A stretch of DNA of 6,955 nt from UBA7672 sp035995285 (GCA_035995285.1 DASYKO010000353.1:1-6955), one strand, 5' to 3'; positions 1-5,080 are shown, counted from the stretch's first letter. Notes: generated from the sequence alone by a model not told the origin. Translations and numbers: made by a program.

Positions 1-41
1 TTGGCGGATCTTCTTTTCCGCATACGGGAGAGCTGAGTTGA

Positions 42-71
42 CCCCGTCACAGTCCCTCTGAGGACTCGGGG
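42..71. repeat. Imperfect stem-loop
   Basis: An outer stem CCCCG (42-46) / CGGGG (67-71) encloses a 4-nt bulge and an inner stem AGTCC (51-55) / GGACT (62-66) with a 6-nt loop. No T-run follows, so it is not a clear intrinsic terminator. It may be structure in the 3' region of a transcript entering from the left. Function unknown. Confidence 0.35.
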
Positions 72-91
72 GGCTCCACGCTCGATACGCA

Positions 92-139
92 TCGCCTCCG
101 CGCCGTTGAACATCGCGACTGCCCTCCATGCGGAGGCGA
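92..139. repeat. 10-bp inverted repeat with long loop
   Basis: TCGCCTCCGC (92-101) is repeated inverted as GCGGAGGCGA (130-139), with 28 bases between. A smaller hairpin, GTGAG/CTCAC with loop TAT (143-155), lies just beyond. GC-rich 10-mers of this kind can arise by chance in this genome, so significance is uncertain. Confidence 0.3.
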
Positions 140-239
140 CAGGTGAGTATCTCACGGGTTTGGGGACCTACAGTTTCAGAACGCGAAGATTCTTCATTTT
201 GTGGAAATTGCTGAGGAAATGGTGGGAGTGGCGCCGCCG

Positions 240-275
240 TAACGGTGGTGGGGTTTCGGAAAGTCACCACCGTTA
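240..275. repeat. 11-bp perfect inverted repeat
   Basis: TAACGGTGGTG (240-250) is followed after 14 bases by its exact inverse complement CACCACCGTTA (265-275). A transcript of either strand could fold into an 11-bp stem, and the DNA could also be a two-half-site operator. There is no T-run next to it and no gene close by, so neither terminator nor operator can be assigned. Confidence 0.6.
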
Positions 276-301
276 TGGGCCTGGCGCGCTGACCTGGTGT
301 G

Positions 302-329
302 CTTGGTGAAATCCTTGGTGGTCTCGGTG
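302..329 (-). repeat. Inverted short-repeat array (CTTGGTG units)
   Basis: Three units, CTTGGTG (302-308), CTTGGTG (314-320) and CTCGGTG (323-329), are the reverse complement of the CACCAAG-type units at 453-478. The two arrays could pair as an interrupted stem across about 125 bases. Confidence 0.45.
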
Positions 330-369
330 AGAACGCCTGGGCCGGTGGGCGGGGTTGGACAAGTTTTCA

Positions 370-405
370 ACACGAAGACACGAAGGGAGACACGAAGACA
401 CTAAG
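370..405 (+). repeat. ACACGAAG octamer array
   Basis: Units ACACGAAG at 370-377, 378-385 and 390-397 and ACACTAAG at 398-405, with a 4-base GGAG between the second and third. The array ends in TTCC, as does the array at 453-478. Short arrays of this flavour occur between genes in many bacteria; their role is not known to me. Confidence 0.65.
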
Positions 406-452
406 TTCCCCGTTGCTCGTGAGGCTTGGTTGACGGGGTTCGAAAGAGTCAA

Positions 453-478
453 ACACCAAGGTCACCAAGGACACCAAG
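453..478 (+). repeat. ACACCAAG octamer array
   Basis: ACACCAAG (453-460), TCACCAAG (462-469) and ACACCAAG (471-478) are each separated by a single G, giving a 9-bp period. The array ends in TTCC, like the related ACACGAAG array upstream. Confidence 0.65.
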
Positions 479-536
479 TTCCACTTCGCTGTGTGAGGAG
501 CGGTTGGTGAGGGGCTGGCGGTTGCCCCCACCGTCT

Positions 537-596
537 CGCACGCTCCGCGTGCGATCGTTCGCCGCTTCGCGGCTCACCCCCCAGTGCTTCGCACTG
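537..596. repeat. Three consecutive small hairpins
   Basis: Hairpin 1 is CGCACG (537-542) / CGTGCG (548-553). Hairpin 2 is GCCGC (561-565) / GCGGC (569-573) with loop TTC. Hairpin 3 is CAGTGC (582-587) / GCACTG (591-596) with loop TTC. All three are compact, with 3-5 base loops, and lie 7 to 8 bases apart. They sit about 50-110 bases beyond the stop codon of the minus-strand acidic protein gene, so they would fall in its 3' untranslated region. Without a U-tract directly after a stem they are not standard intrinsic terminators. Confidence 0.6.
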
Positions 597-646
597 AGAG
601 AGGAAAAAGGGTTGGGCTTGGTAAGGGGAAGAGCGGCGCCTTGGCG

Positions 647-1219
647 CTAGGTTTCCTCGTCGCCGTCTTTGACTTCGATCTCTTCGTCCTCGAACTCGTC
701 GTCCTCGCCGATGACCGTCAGATCGTCGTCATCATCGTCGTCGTCATCGTCTTCATCGTCGTCCGCGAGGTCGTCGTCGGCGTCATCGTCTTCGGCGCCG
801 GCAACGTATTCGCGGCCGCCCTTGGCCTTGGTTTTCACCTTGGCGGGAGCGGCGGGATCGTCTTCCTCTTCCTCGACTTCGATGGCCTCGTCGTCTTCGA
901 GGTCGACGTCATCATCCTCGTCGTCCTCGTCGTCTTCATCCTCGTCGTCGAGGTCATCATCCTCGTCATCGTCCTCATCGTCCTCGTCTTCATCCTCGTC
1001 CTTGGCCTTCGGCTTGGCCTTGGCGGGAGCTGCTGCAGCCTTGGCCGCAGCCTTGGGGGCTGCGCGCTTGGCCTTTGCAGGCTCGGCCGCGCCTTCAAGG
1101 ACGGTCTTGCATTTTGGACAGACGGGAGGGTGCTTGCCCAGATCATAGAAGCGCGAGCCGCATTCCGGGCAGATGTGTTTCTCGCCGAGTTCGGTTGTAG
1201 CCAAGGTGGTAATCCCCAT
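647..1219 (-). CDS. TIGR02300-like acidic zinc-ribbon protein (FYDLN family)
   Basis: Function is unknown; the family is defined by an N-terminal FYDLN motif flanked by CxxC pairs and a long Asp/Glu-rich tail. In this 190-residue form, CPEC (17-20) and CPKC (34-37) can form a zinc ribbon around FYDLG (24-28), where Gly replaces the usual Asn. An Ala/Lys/Pro stretch follows (about 44-73), then acidic blocks at 74-121, 143-166 (ten Asp in a row at 157-166) and 172-190, with a short basic linker at 126-136. No signal peptide or membrane segment is visible, so it is probably cytosolic. Start choice is open: ATG 1240, ATG 1219, or TTG 1204. The TTG has the best Shine-Dalgarno and gives an N-terminus like those I recall for the family. 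The same frame stays open back to 2452 only as antisense of aroA. It is divergent from aroA. Confidence 0.85.
   Translation of the reverse strand: MGITTLATTELGEKHICPECGSRFYDLGKHPPVCPKCKTVLEGAAEPAKAKRAAPKAAAKAAAAPAKAKPKAKDEDEDEDDEDDDEDDDLDDEDEDDEDDEDDDVDLEDDEAIEVEEEEDDPAAPAKVKTKAKGGREYVAGAEDDDADDDLADDDEDDDDDDDDDDLTVIGEDDEFEDEEIEVKDGDEET
1213..1217 (-). promoter_or_regulatory. Candidate Shine-Dalgarno favouring a TTG start at 1204
   Basis: On the minus strand GGGGA lies 8 nt before TTG 1204, good ribosome-binding spacing. The ATG codons at 1219 and 1240 have no comparable purine-rich site. If used, the protein would be 185 residues and begin (M)ATTELGEKHICPEC. Confidence 0.4.
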
Positions 1220-1251
1220 GCTCGGTTCGGCGCTTGCCATGTTCGTGCGAG

Positions 1252-1284
1252 CCTGTAAAGCGCTCCTGTTCCGGCCCTGTAAAG
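1252..1284. repeat. CCTGTAAAG direct repeat in divergent intergenic region
   Basis: CCTGTAAAG occurs at 1252-1260 and again at 1276-1284, 24 bp apart start to start, between the divergent acidic-protein gene and aroA. The spacing, just over two helical turns, would suit a dimeric regulator or overlapping promoter elements. On the minus strand each copy contains TTTACA, weakly like a -35 box. No regulator is identified. Confidence 0.4.
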
Positions 1285-1322
1285 TGGGGCTGGCAGCCCT
1301 ATCCACAAGGCCTGTTGCAGCC

Positions 1323-2654
1323 ATGCGCTCCCGTTCCAGACCCGTCGGGCGTATTGCCGGATCAGTGAGAGCGCCGGGCGACAAGTCGTGCTCGCACCGC
1401 GCCGTCATGATGGCCGCTGTGGCGGAGGGGGAAAGCTCGATCACAGGTCTCCTGGAAGGCGAAGATGTGCTGAATACCGCAAAGGCGGTGAAAGCGCTGG
1501 GCGCGGGGGTGGAGCGCGTGGGGGCCGGGCGCTGGCAGGTGGAGGGCGTCGGCAGGCGCGGTTTTGCGACGCCCGGCACGGATCTCGATTTCGGCAATTC
1601 GGGCACCGGCGCACGTCTTATGATGGGTTTGGTGGGCGGCCATGACGTGACCGCCCGGTTTGTGGGCGACGCCTCGCTGTCGTCCCGGCCGATGGAGCGG
1701 GTCTTGAGGCCGCTGCGTGACATGGGCGTGACAGCGGACACCCAGGCCGGGGGCAGGCTGCCTGCCACAATCCGGGGCGGGAAGCTGAAAGCGATCAGAT
1801 ACGCCCCGCCGGAGGCTTCCGCACAGGTGAAGTCAGCCGTGATGCTGGCCGGGCTGCGGGCGGATGGCGTGACGGTGGTCGAGGAAAAGGAAGCGACGCG
1901 GGACCATACCGAGCGGATGTTGCGGGCGTTCGGGGTGGAGGTCGGCGTTGAGGCCCGGGCCAGCGGGGGGCCGGTCGTTTCGGTGCGCGGGGGGCAGGCG
2001 CTGAAGGGGATGGCTGCTGCTGTTGCAGGCGATCCGTCGTCCGCGGCGTTTGCGATTGCCGCGGCGCTTGTGTCCGGCGAGGGGGAAGTGAGCGTCACGG
2101 GCATGCTGGATAACCGCACCCGCACCGGCCTGTTCGACGCGGCCCGCGCCATGGGGGCTGATCTGCGCTCCGAGGCGGATGGGCAGGCGACAGGCGAAGA
2201 CACCGTGAGGACCATTGCGCGGGCGTCGCGGCTGAAGGGGATCGATCTCGATCCGGCGCTGGTGCCCTCGATGATCGACGAGCTGCCGATCTTTGCGGTG
2301 CTGGCCGCGTTTGCGGACGGCAAGACGAGAGTCACGGGCGCCGCGGAGCTGCGGGTGAAGGAGAGCGACCGGATCAAGGCGATCTGCGCGATGCTCGCGG
2401 CCAACGGCGTTGCGGTGGAAGAGCTGCCGGATGGATTTGTCGTGACGGGCATGGGCGCGCGTGGCGTGCCCGGCGGCGGGATGGTCGAGGCGCGCCATGA
2501 TCACCGCATCGCGATGTCGGCGCTGGTGATGGGATCGGCGGCGAAAAACGCAGTTGCCGTGGATGACATTGCGATGATCGCCACCAGCTATCCGGAATTC
2601 TTCGACCACATGGCGGCGCTAGGCGCCGATATCGAGCGGAAGGAAGGCGCGTGA
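1323..2654 (+). CDS. aroA: 3-phosphoshikimate 1-carboxyvinyltransferase (EPSP synthase)
   Basis: It transfers the enolpyruvyl group of phosphoenolpyruvate to shikimate 3-phosphate, the sixth shikimate-pathway step, in the cytosol. The 443 residues fit the family. Visible motifs are GDKSCSHR (19-26, with Cys where Ile is usual), LDFGNSGTG (88-96), RPM (122-124), SAQVK (166-170), RDHTE (193-197), GDPSS (236-240), NRTR (264-267), SMIDE with catalytic Asp319, RVKESDR (344-350) and DHRIAM (393-398). GDKS, SAQxK, RxHxE and NxTR are the signatures of class II (CP4-like) enzymes. Gly94 aligns with CP4 Ala100, the residue linked to glyphosate insensitivity, so this enzyme lacks that substitution. ATG 1323 places 18 residues before GDKS. 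No good ribosome-binding site precedes it, and GTG 1284 is an alternative. It overlaps the next gene by 4 bp. Confidence 0.95.
   Translation: MRSRSRPVGRIAGSVRAPGDKSCSHRAVMMAAVAEGESSITGLLEGEDVLNTAKAVKALGAGVERVGAGRWQVEGVGRRGFATPGTDLDFGNSGTGARLMMGLVGGHDVTARFVGDASLSSRPMERVLRPLRDMGVTADTQAGGRLPATIRGGKLKAIRYAPPEASAQVKSAVMLAGLRADGVTVVEEKEATRDHTERMLRAFGVEVGVEARASGGPVVSVRGGQALKGMAAAVAGDPSSAAFAIAAALVSGEGEVSVTGMLDNRTRTGLFDAARAMGADLRSEADGQATGEDTVRTIARASRLKGIDLDPALVPSMIDELPIFAVLAAFADGKTRVTGAAELRVKESDRIKAICAMLAANGVAVEELPDGFVVTGMGARGVPGGGMVEARHDHRIAMSALVMGSAAKNAVAVDDIAMIATSYPEFFDHMAALGADIERKEGA
2640..2647 (+). promoter_or_regulatory. Ribosome-binding site for lipoprotein gene, inside aroA
   Basis: AAGGAAGG in the last codons of aroA lies 3 nt before the GTG at 2651. 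Together with the GTGA stop/start overlap it supports GTG as a real start and translational coupling to aroA. Confidence 0.6.
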
Positions 2655-3166
2655 CCAAGGCGATATTCGCAGTCGCTCTTGCACTTTCGGCATGCGTTAC
2701 GTCGCCTCAGCACTCGGCGTCTGCGGGTTTTGCCGCAGGAACAGGCGCTGTGTTCGCCGGCGAGCGCGCCAGGACTCTGGTTGACCAGTGCAGCCGTCCG
2801 GAACCGGGACCGGTCGAAGGTACGTGGACGCCGGGTGCGAGGGAGATCGGCGAGTTGGAGGCCGGCTTGCGGGCGGCATTCGAAGCGGCGCTCCTGCGGC
2901 AGTGGCCTGAGGATAAGGTACAGCCGCTCGACTACTACCGTCAGTATGGCGGGCTGGTCATCGGTGGCCGCCAGGTGGTGTATGTCGGCGGCTTCCATCG
3001 TTCCCTTGTCGAGAGTGAACCGCAAACGAACCGTGACGGCAGCAGGTTTGACTGGCGTGCGCAATCAATAGGCGTGTGCGATGGCGGCCCGATTGTCTTT
3101 GGCGTTGAATACGACGTCGAGGCCAGGACCTTCCGGAACTTCTTCTTCAACGGCGCGATCGATTGA
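2651..3166 (+). CDS. Hypothetical small lipoprotein between aroA and cmk
   Basis: I do not recognise this 171-residue protein. It starts at GTG 2651, overlapping the aroA stop by 4 bp, with AAGGAAGG just upstream. The N-terminus (Lys3, a hydrophobic stretch 4-12, lipobox LSAC at 12-15) looks like a short lipoprotein signal peptide, which would leave Cys15 lipidated at the outer face of the inner membrane or in the outer membrane. The residue after Cys15 is Val, not Asp. The mature part has two further cysteines, Cys47 and Cys143, that could form a disulfide in the periplasm. Residues 90-170 are rich in aromatics and look like a small beta-rich domain. No catalytic motif is visible. The location in the aroA-cmk unit suggests co-expression, not a shared pathway. 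The signal region is short at 14 residues, so lipidation is an inference. Confidence 0.75.
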   Translation: MTKAIFAVALALSACVTSPQHSASAGFAAGTGAVFAGERARTLVDQCSRPEPGPVEGTWTPGAREIGELEAGLRAAFEAALLRQWPEDKVQPLDYYRQYGGLVIGGRQVVYVGGFHRSLVESEPQTNRDGSRFDWRAQSIGVCDGGPIVFGVEYDVEARTFRNFFFNGAID

Positions 3167-3215
3167 TCGGTGGCCATGGCGGTGAACTCGCTTGACAGCT
3201 TCTCGTCGCGGATCG

Positions 3216-3220
3216 AAAGG
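3216..3220 (+). promoter_or_regulatory. Shine-Dalgarno that decides the cmk start
   Basis: AAAGG lies 9 nt before ATG 3230. This ATG begins MIIAIDG, the standard cytidylate kinase N-terminus, so it is preferred over GTG 3170 and ATG 3176 in the same frame. Confidence 0.6.
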
Positions 3221-3229
3221 CCATCCGCA

Positions 3230-3919
3230 ATGATCATTGCCATCGACGGCACAACCTCGTCTGGGAAAGGCACGCTGGCCAAGCGTCTTGCTGCCCATTA
3301 CGGCCTGCCGCATCTCGATACGGGGTTGCTGTACCGGGCTGTCGCGCGGCTCGCGATGGCGAAGGGGATCGACACGTCCAATGAGCGCGAGTGTGCGCTG
3401 CTGGCCGAGCACGTCGATCTGGCCGAGTTCGACGAGCGTGAGCTGCGCGGGGCGGGCGTCGGGGCGCAGGCCTCTGTGGTTGCCTCGCTTGGAGCGGTGC
3501 GGCGGGCGCTGTTCGAGCTGCAGCGGAAGTTTGCGCAGCAGGAGGGCGGGGCAGTGCTTGATGGCCGCGATATCGGCACGGTGATTGCGCCGGATGCAGA
3601 TGTGAAGATCTGGGTGGATGCCTCGGTGGAGACACGGGCTGGGCGGCGCTATCGCGAGCTTGCCGGGATGGGCGAGCCGGTGACGCCTGAGAGCGTGCTG
3701 GAGCAGCTGAAGGAACGCGATGCCCGCGACGCCTCGCGCAAGGATGCGCCGATGAAAGCGGCGGACGACGCAATCGGGATTGATACGACTTATCTCGACG
3801 CGGATGCGGCCTTCGCGAAGGCGCTCGAGATTGTCGAGGAGAAGCGCAGGCAGCCGAAGCTTCCGAAGAAAGCGCCGGCGAAGCCGCAGGCAAAAGCCAA
3901 GCCCAAGGCTGAGAGCTAG
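3230..3919 (+). CDS. cmk: (d)CMP kinase (cytidylate kinase)
   Basis: It phosphorylates CMP and dCMP to the diphosphates using ATP, in cytosolic pyrimidine nucleotide salvage and supply. The 229-residue protein shows a P-loop, GTTSSGKGT (7-15, the usual Pro/Ala of GPxxSGKGT being Thr-Thr), the CMP-site motif HLDTGLLYR (28-36), GRDIGTVIAPDA (112-123), the lid motif RDARDASR (163-170) and IDTT (184-187). The start at 3230 has a Shine-Dalgarno; starting at GTG 3170 would add 20 residues before the conserved MIIAIDG. The last 27 residues (203-229) form an extra Lys/Pro/Ala-rich basic tail, unusual for this enzyme. It lies 63 bp after the lipoprotein gene on the same strand, probably in the same transcript as aroA. 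Its stop overlaps that of the convergent hydrolase gene. Confidence 0.94.
   Translation: MIIAIDGTTSSGKGTLAKRLAAHYGLPHLDTGLLYRAVARLAMAKGIDTSNERECALLAEHVDLAEFDERELRGAGVGAQASVVASLGAVRRALFELQRKFAQQEGGAVLDGRDIGTVIAPDADVKIWVDASVETRAGRRYRELAGMGEPVTPESVLEQLKERDARDASRKDAPMKAADDAIGIDTTYLDADAAFAKALEIVEEKRRQPKLPKKAPAKPQAKAKPKAES
3916..3919. other. CTAG shared by two convergent stop codons
   Basis: The palindrome CTAG gives TAG on the plus strand (3917-3919, end of cmk) and TAG on the minus strand (3918-3916, end of the hydrolase). The genes overlap tail to tail by 4 bp, leaving no intergenic space for a terminator. Confidence 0.9.
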
Positions 3920-5055
3920 GCTACCGCCGCCGCCTGGACGTCCCGCACAAGCTGGCCCGTCATGCCTTCGAGCATTGTGTTGGTTAGGTTGAGCACGGTG
4001 ATCTTCCGGACAGGGTCGACGAACCAGGAATGGCCCCAGACGCCGCCCCATTGCCAGGAGCCAGGAGAGGTCAGCGAGCCGGACTTGGCGGGATCAAGCA
4101 GGATCGATCCGCCATAGCCGAACGCGGTGCTGCCGGTGGGATCGAACATCACGCGCAGCGGCCCGATCTGGTTGGACATCATGGTTCTGGCGCTTGTCTC
4201 GGAGAGGATCGGCGCGCCGCCGGCGCGGATGGCATCGAGGAAGCGGTTCACGTCATCGGCCTTGCCGAGCATGCCGGAGCCGCCGGCCTGGTAGCTGGTG
4301 GTGTCGAAGGCGCGGGCGAGGCTGGTCGAGATCGGCGCGAGGCCGGGGACGAAGGGCTGCTTGAAGCCTTCCTCGACGCGTGCGGGCGGCGTGGCGATGT
4401 TCGAGTAGGGCTGGACCAGCCGCGCCTTGTCGGTGACGTGGAAGGCGGTGTCGGCCATGTGCATGGGGCCGGTGACGTGCTTTTCCACGACCTGTTCAAG
4501 TGTCGAGCCCGCCGCTTTCGCCATCACGGCGCCGAGCACGTCGGTGGCGATGGAATAGAGCCAGGCCGCGCCGGGCGGGAAGGTGAGGCCGGCTTCGGTT
4601 GCGCGGCGGAGCTGTTCCTCCATGGTGAGGCCGGGCTGGTCGGCGCCGGCCGAGACGCGCAGGCGCGGATAGGGGCCGGTCTCGGGCTGCATGAAATCGT
4701 AGGACAGGCCCGATGTGTGGCTCAGCAGGTGATGGAGGGTGATGGTGGGCGCCGAGCCGTCGGGAAGTTTAGGCTTGAAATCCGGTAGCCAGTCGGTGAC
4801 GGCGGCCTGCAGCGAAAGCTGCTTCAGCTCGATCATCTTCATCGCCGCGGCGGTGACGATGGGCTTGGAGATCGAGGCAAGGCGGAAGATGGCGTCTTCC
4901 TTCATGGCGGCGCCCGCCTCGCGGTCGGCCATGCCGTAGGCGCGGCGGTGGGCCAGCTGGCCGTCCTTCATCACGCTGATGACGGCGCCGACGATGCGCT
5001 TGTCGGCGAGGGCGGACTGGACGGCTGCGTCGACGCGATCGGAAAGGTTTGTCAT
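3916..5055 (-). CDS. Serine hydrolase, beta-lactamase/EstB-like (class C-type fold)
   Basis: This 379-residue protein belongs to the beta-lactamase-related serine hydrolases (Pfam beta-lactamase family; family VIII carboxylesterases such as EstB). The nucleophile motif is S61-I-S-K64. LLSHTSGL (110-117) is typical of the family. The tyrosine motif is Y167-S-I with DVLG following (172-175), the form seen in EstB-like esterases rather than the YSN of true class C enzymes. A WGG (336-338) stands where beta-lactamases have KTG. These features favour an esterase or related hydrolase over penicillin hydrolysis, but substrate is unknown. No signal peptide is visible, so it is probably cytosolic. ATG 5055 lacks an adjacent Shine-Dalgarno; GAGGAAGG 16 nt upstream lies in a hairpin. 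It is 67 bp downstream of the SDR gene on the same strand and likely co-transcribed. Confidence 0.9.
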   Translation of the reverse strand: MTNLSDRVDAAVQSALADKRIVGAVISVMKDGQLAHRRAYGMADREAGAAMKEDAIFRLASISKPIVTAAAMKMIELKQLSLQAAVTDWLPDFKPKLPDGSAPTITLHHLLSHTSGLSYDFMQPETGPYPRLRVSAGADQPGLTMEEQLRRATEAGLTFPPGAAWLYSIATDVLGAVMAKAAGSTLEQVVEKHVTGPMHMADTAFHVTDKARLVQPYSNIATPPARVEEGFKQPFVPGLAPISTSLARAFDTTSYQAGGSGMLGKADDVNRFLDAIRAGGAPILSETSARTMMSNQIGPLRVMFDPTGSTAFGYGGSILLDPAKSGSLTSPGSWQWGGVWGHSWFVDPVRKITVLNLTNTMLEGMTGQLVRDVQAAAVA

Positions 5056-5059
5056 GGGC

Positions 5060-5080
5060 GAGGAAATTGGCGCCTTCCTC
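5060..5080 (-). promoter_or_regulatory. Hairpin just upstream of the serine hydrolase start
   Basis: On the minus strand GAGGAA (5080-5075) pairs with TTCCTC (5065-5060) around a 9-base loop, ending 4 nt before ATG 5055. The only Shine-Dalgarno-like sequence near this start, GAGGAAGG, lies in the left arm and loop, so the fold could hide it, or bring it closer to the start. Confidence 0.4.

Larger units (their letters stand above)
351..516. repeat. Two diverged tandem copies of a unit of about 80 bp
   Basis: Copy 1 begins at GGGGTT (351) and copy 2 at GGGGTT (435); a third GGGGCT start appears at 511. Each copy has the same order of parts: GGGGTT, a variable stretch ending in CAA(A)CAC, an ACACSAAG array, the junction AAGTTCC, and a GTGAGG-containing tail. 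In copy 1 the array is four octamers in two pairs (370-385 and 390-405, last unit ACACTAAG). In copy 2 it is three octamers with a 9-bp period (453-460, 462-469, 471-478). The copies differ at many positions, so the duplication is old or the element was inserted twice. Confidence 0.6.
1..646. other. Gene-free region rich in short repeats
   Basis: No open frame here looks like a protein. The frames at 106-309 and 426-650 (plus) have no domain signature and run through inverted and tandem repeats. I looked for tRNA, tmRNA, SRP RNA and RNase P signatures and saw none. The first 36 to 61 bases are open in all three plus frames and so could be the tail of a gene lying mostly outside the window, but nothing identifies one. 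The region holds small hairpins near 4-21 and 42-71, a perfect inverted repeat at 240-275, octamer arrays at 302-329, 370-405 and 453-478, and three hairpins at 537-596. Confidence 0.6.

Noticed and set aside
60..110. tRNA or tmRNA 3' end suggested by GGCTCCA followed by CTCGATAC
   Set aside because: There is no T-arm motif before it and no cloverleaf can be formed; the resemblance is limited to a few bases.
106..309. Small plus-strand frame of 67 residues
   Set aside because: It runs through the 11-bp inverted repeat, has no ribosome-binding site or family resemblance, and ends in the short-repeat array.
370..478. CRISPR array
   Set aside because: The repeats are only 8 bp with 0-4 bp between them, with no spacer-sized gaps and no cas genes.
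584..1258. Plus-strand frames rich in Val/Ile or in Ser opposite the acidic protein
   Set aside because: These are complements of Asp/Glu codon repeats. The composition is entirely explained by the real gene on the minus strand.
1220..2452. Upstream extension of the acidic-protein frame on the minus strand (601 residues in total)
   Set aside because: It is the antisense of aroA, open because of high GC content. It has no family motifs, whereas the aroA frame on the plus strand has a full set.
3192..3197. TTGACA as a promoter for cmk
   Set aside because: The -35 match is perfect, but no -10-like hexamer lies 16-18 bp downstream, and cmk is placed for co-transcription with aroA.
3170..3229. 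Longer cmk starting at GTG 3170
   Set aside because: The extra 20 residues precede the conserved MIIAIDG start, and ATG 3230 has AAAGG at suitable spacing.
4030..4788. Plus-strand frame of 252 residues opposite the serine hydrolase
   Set aside because: Gly/Ala/Arg-rich shadow of the minus-strand gene, which carries the SxxK and HTSG motifs.
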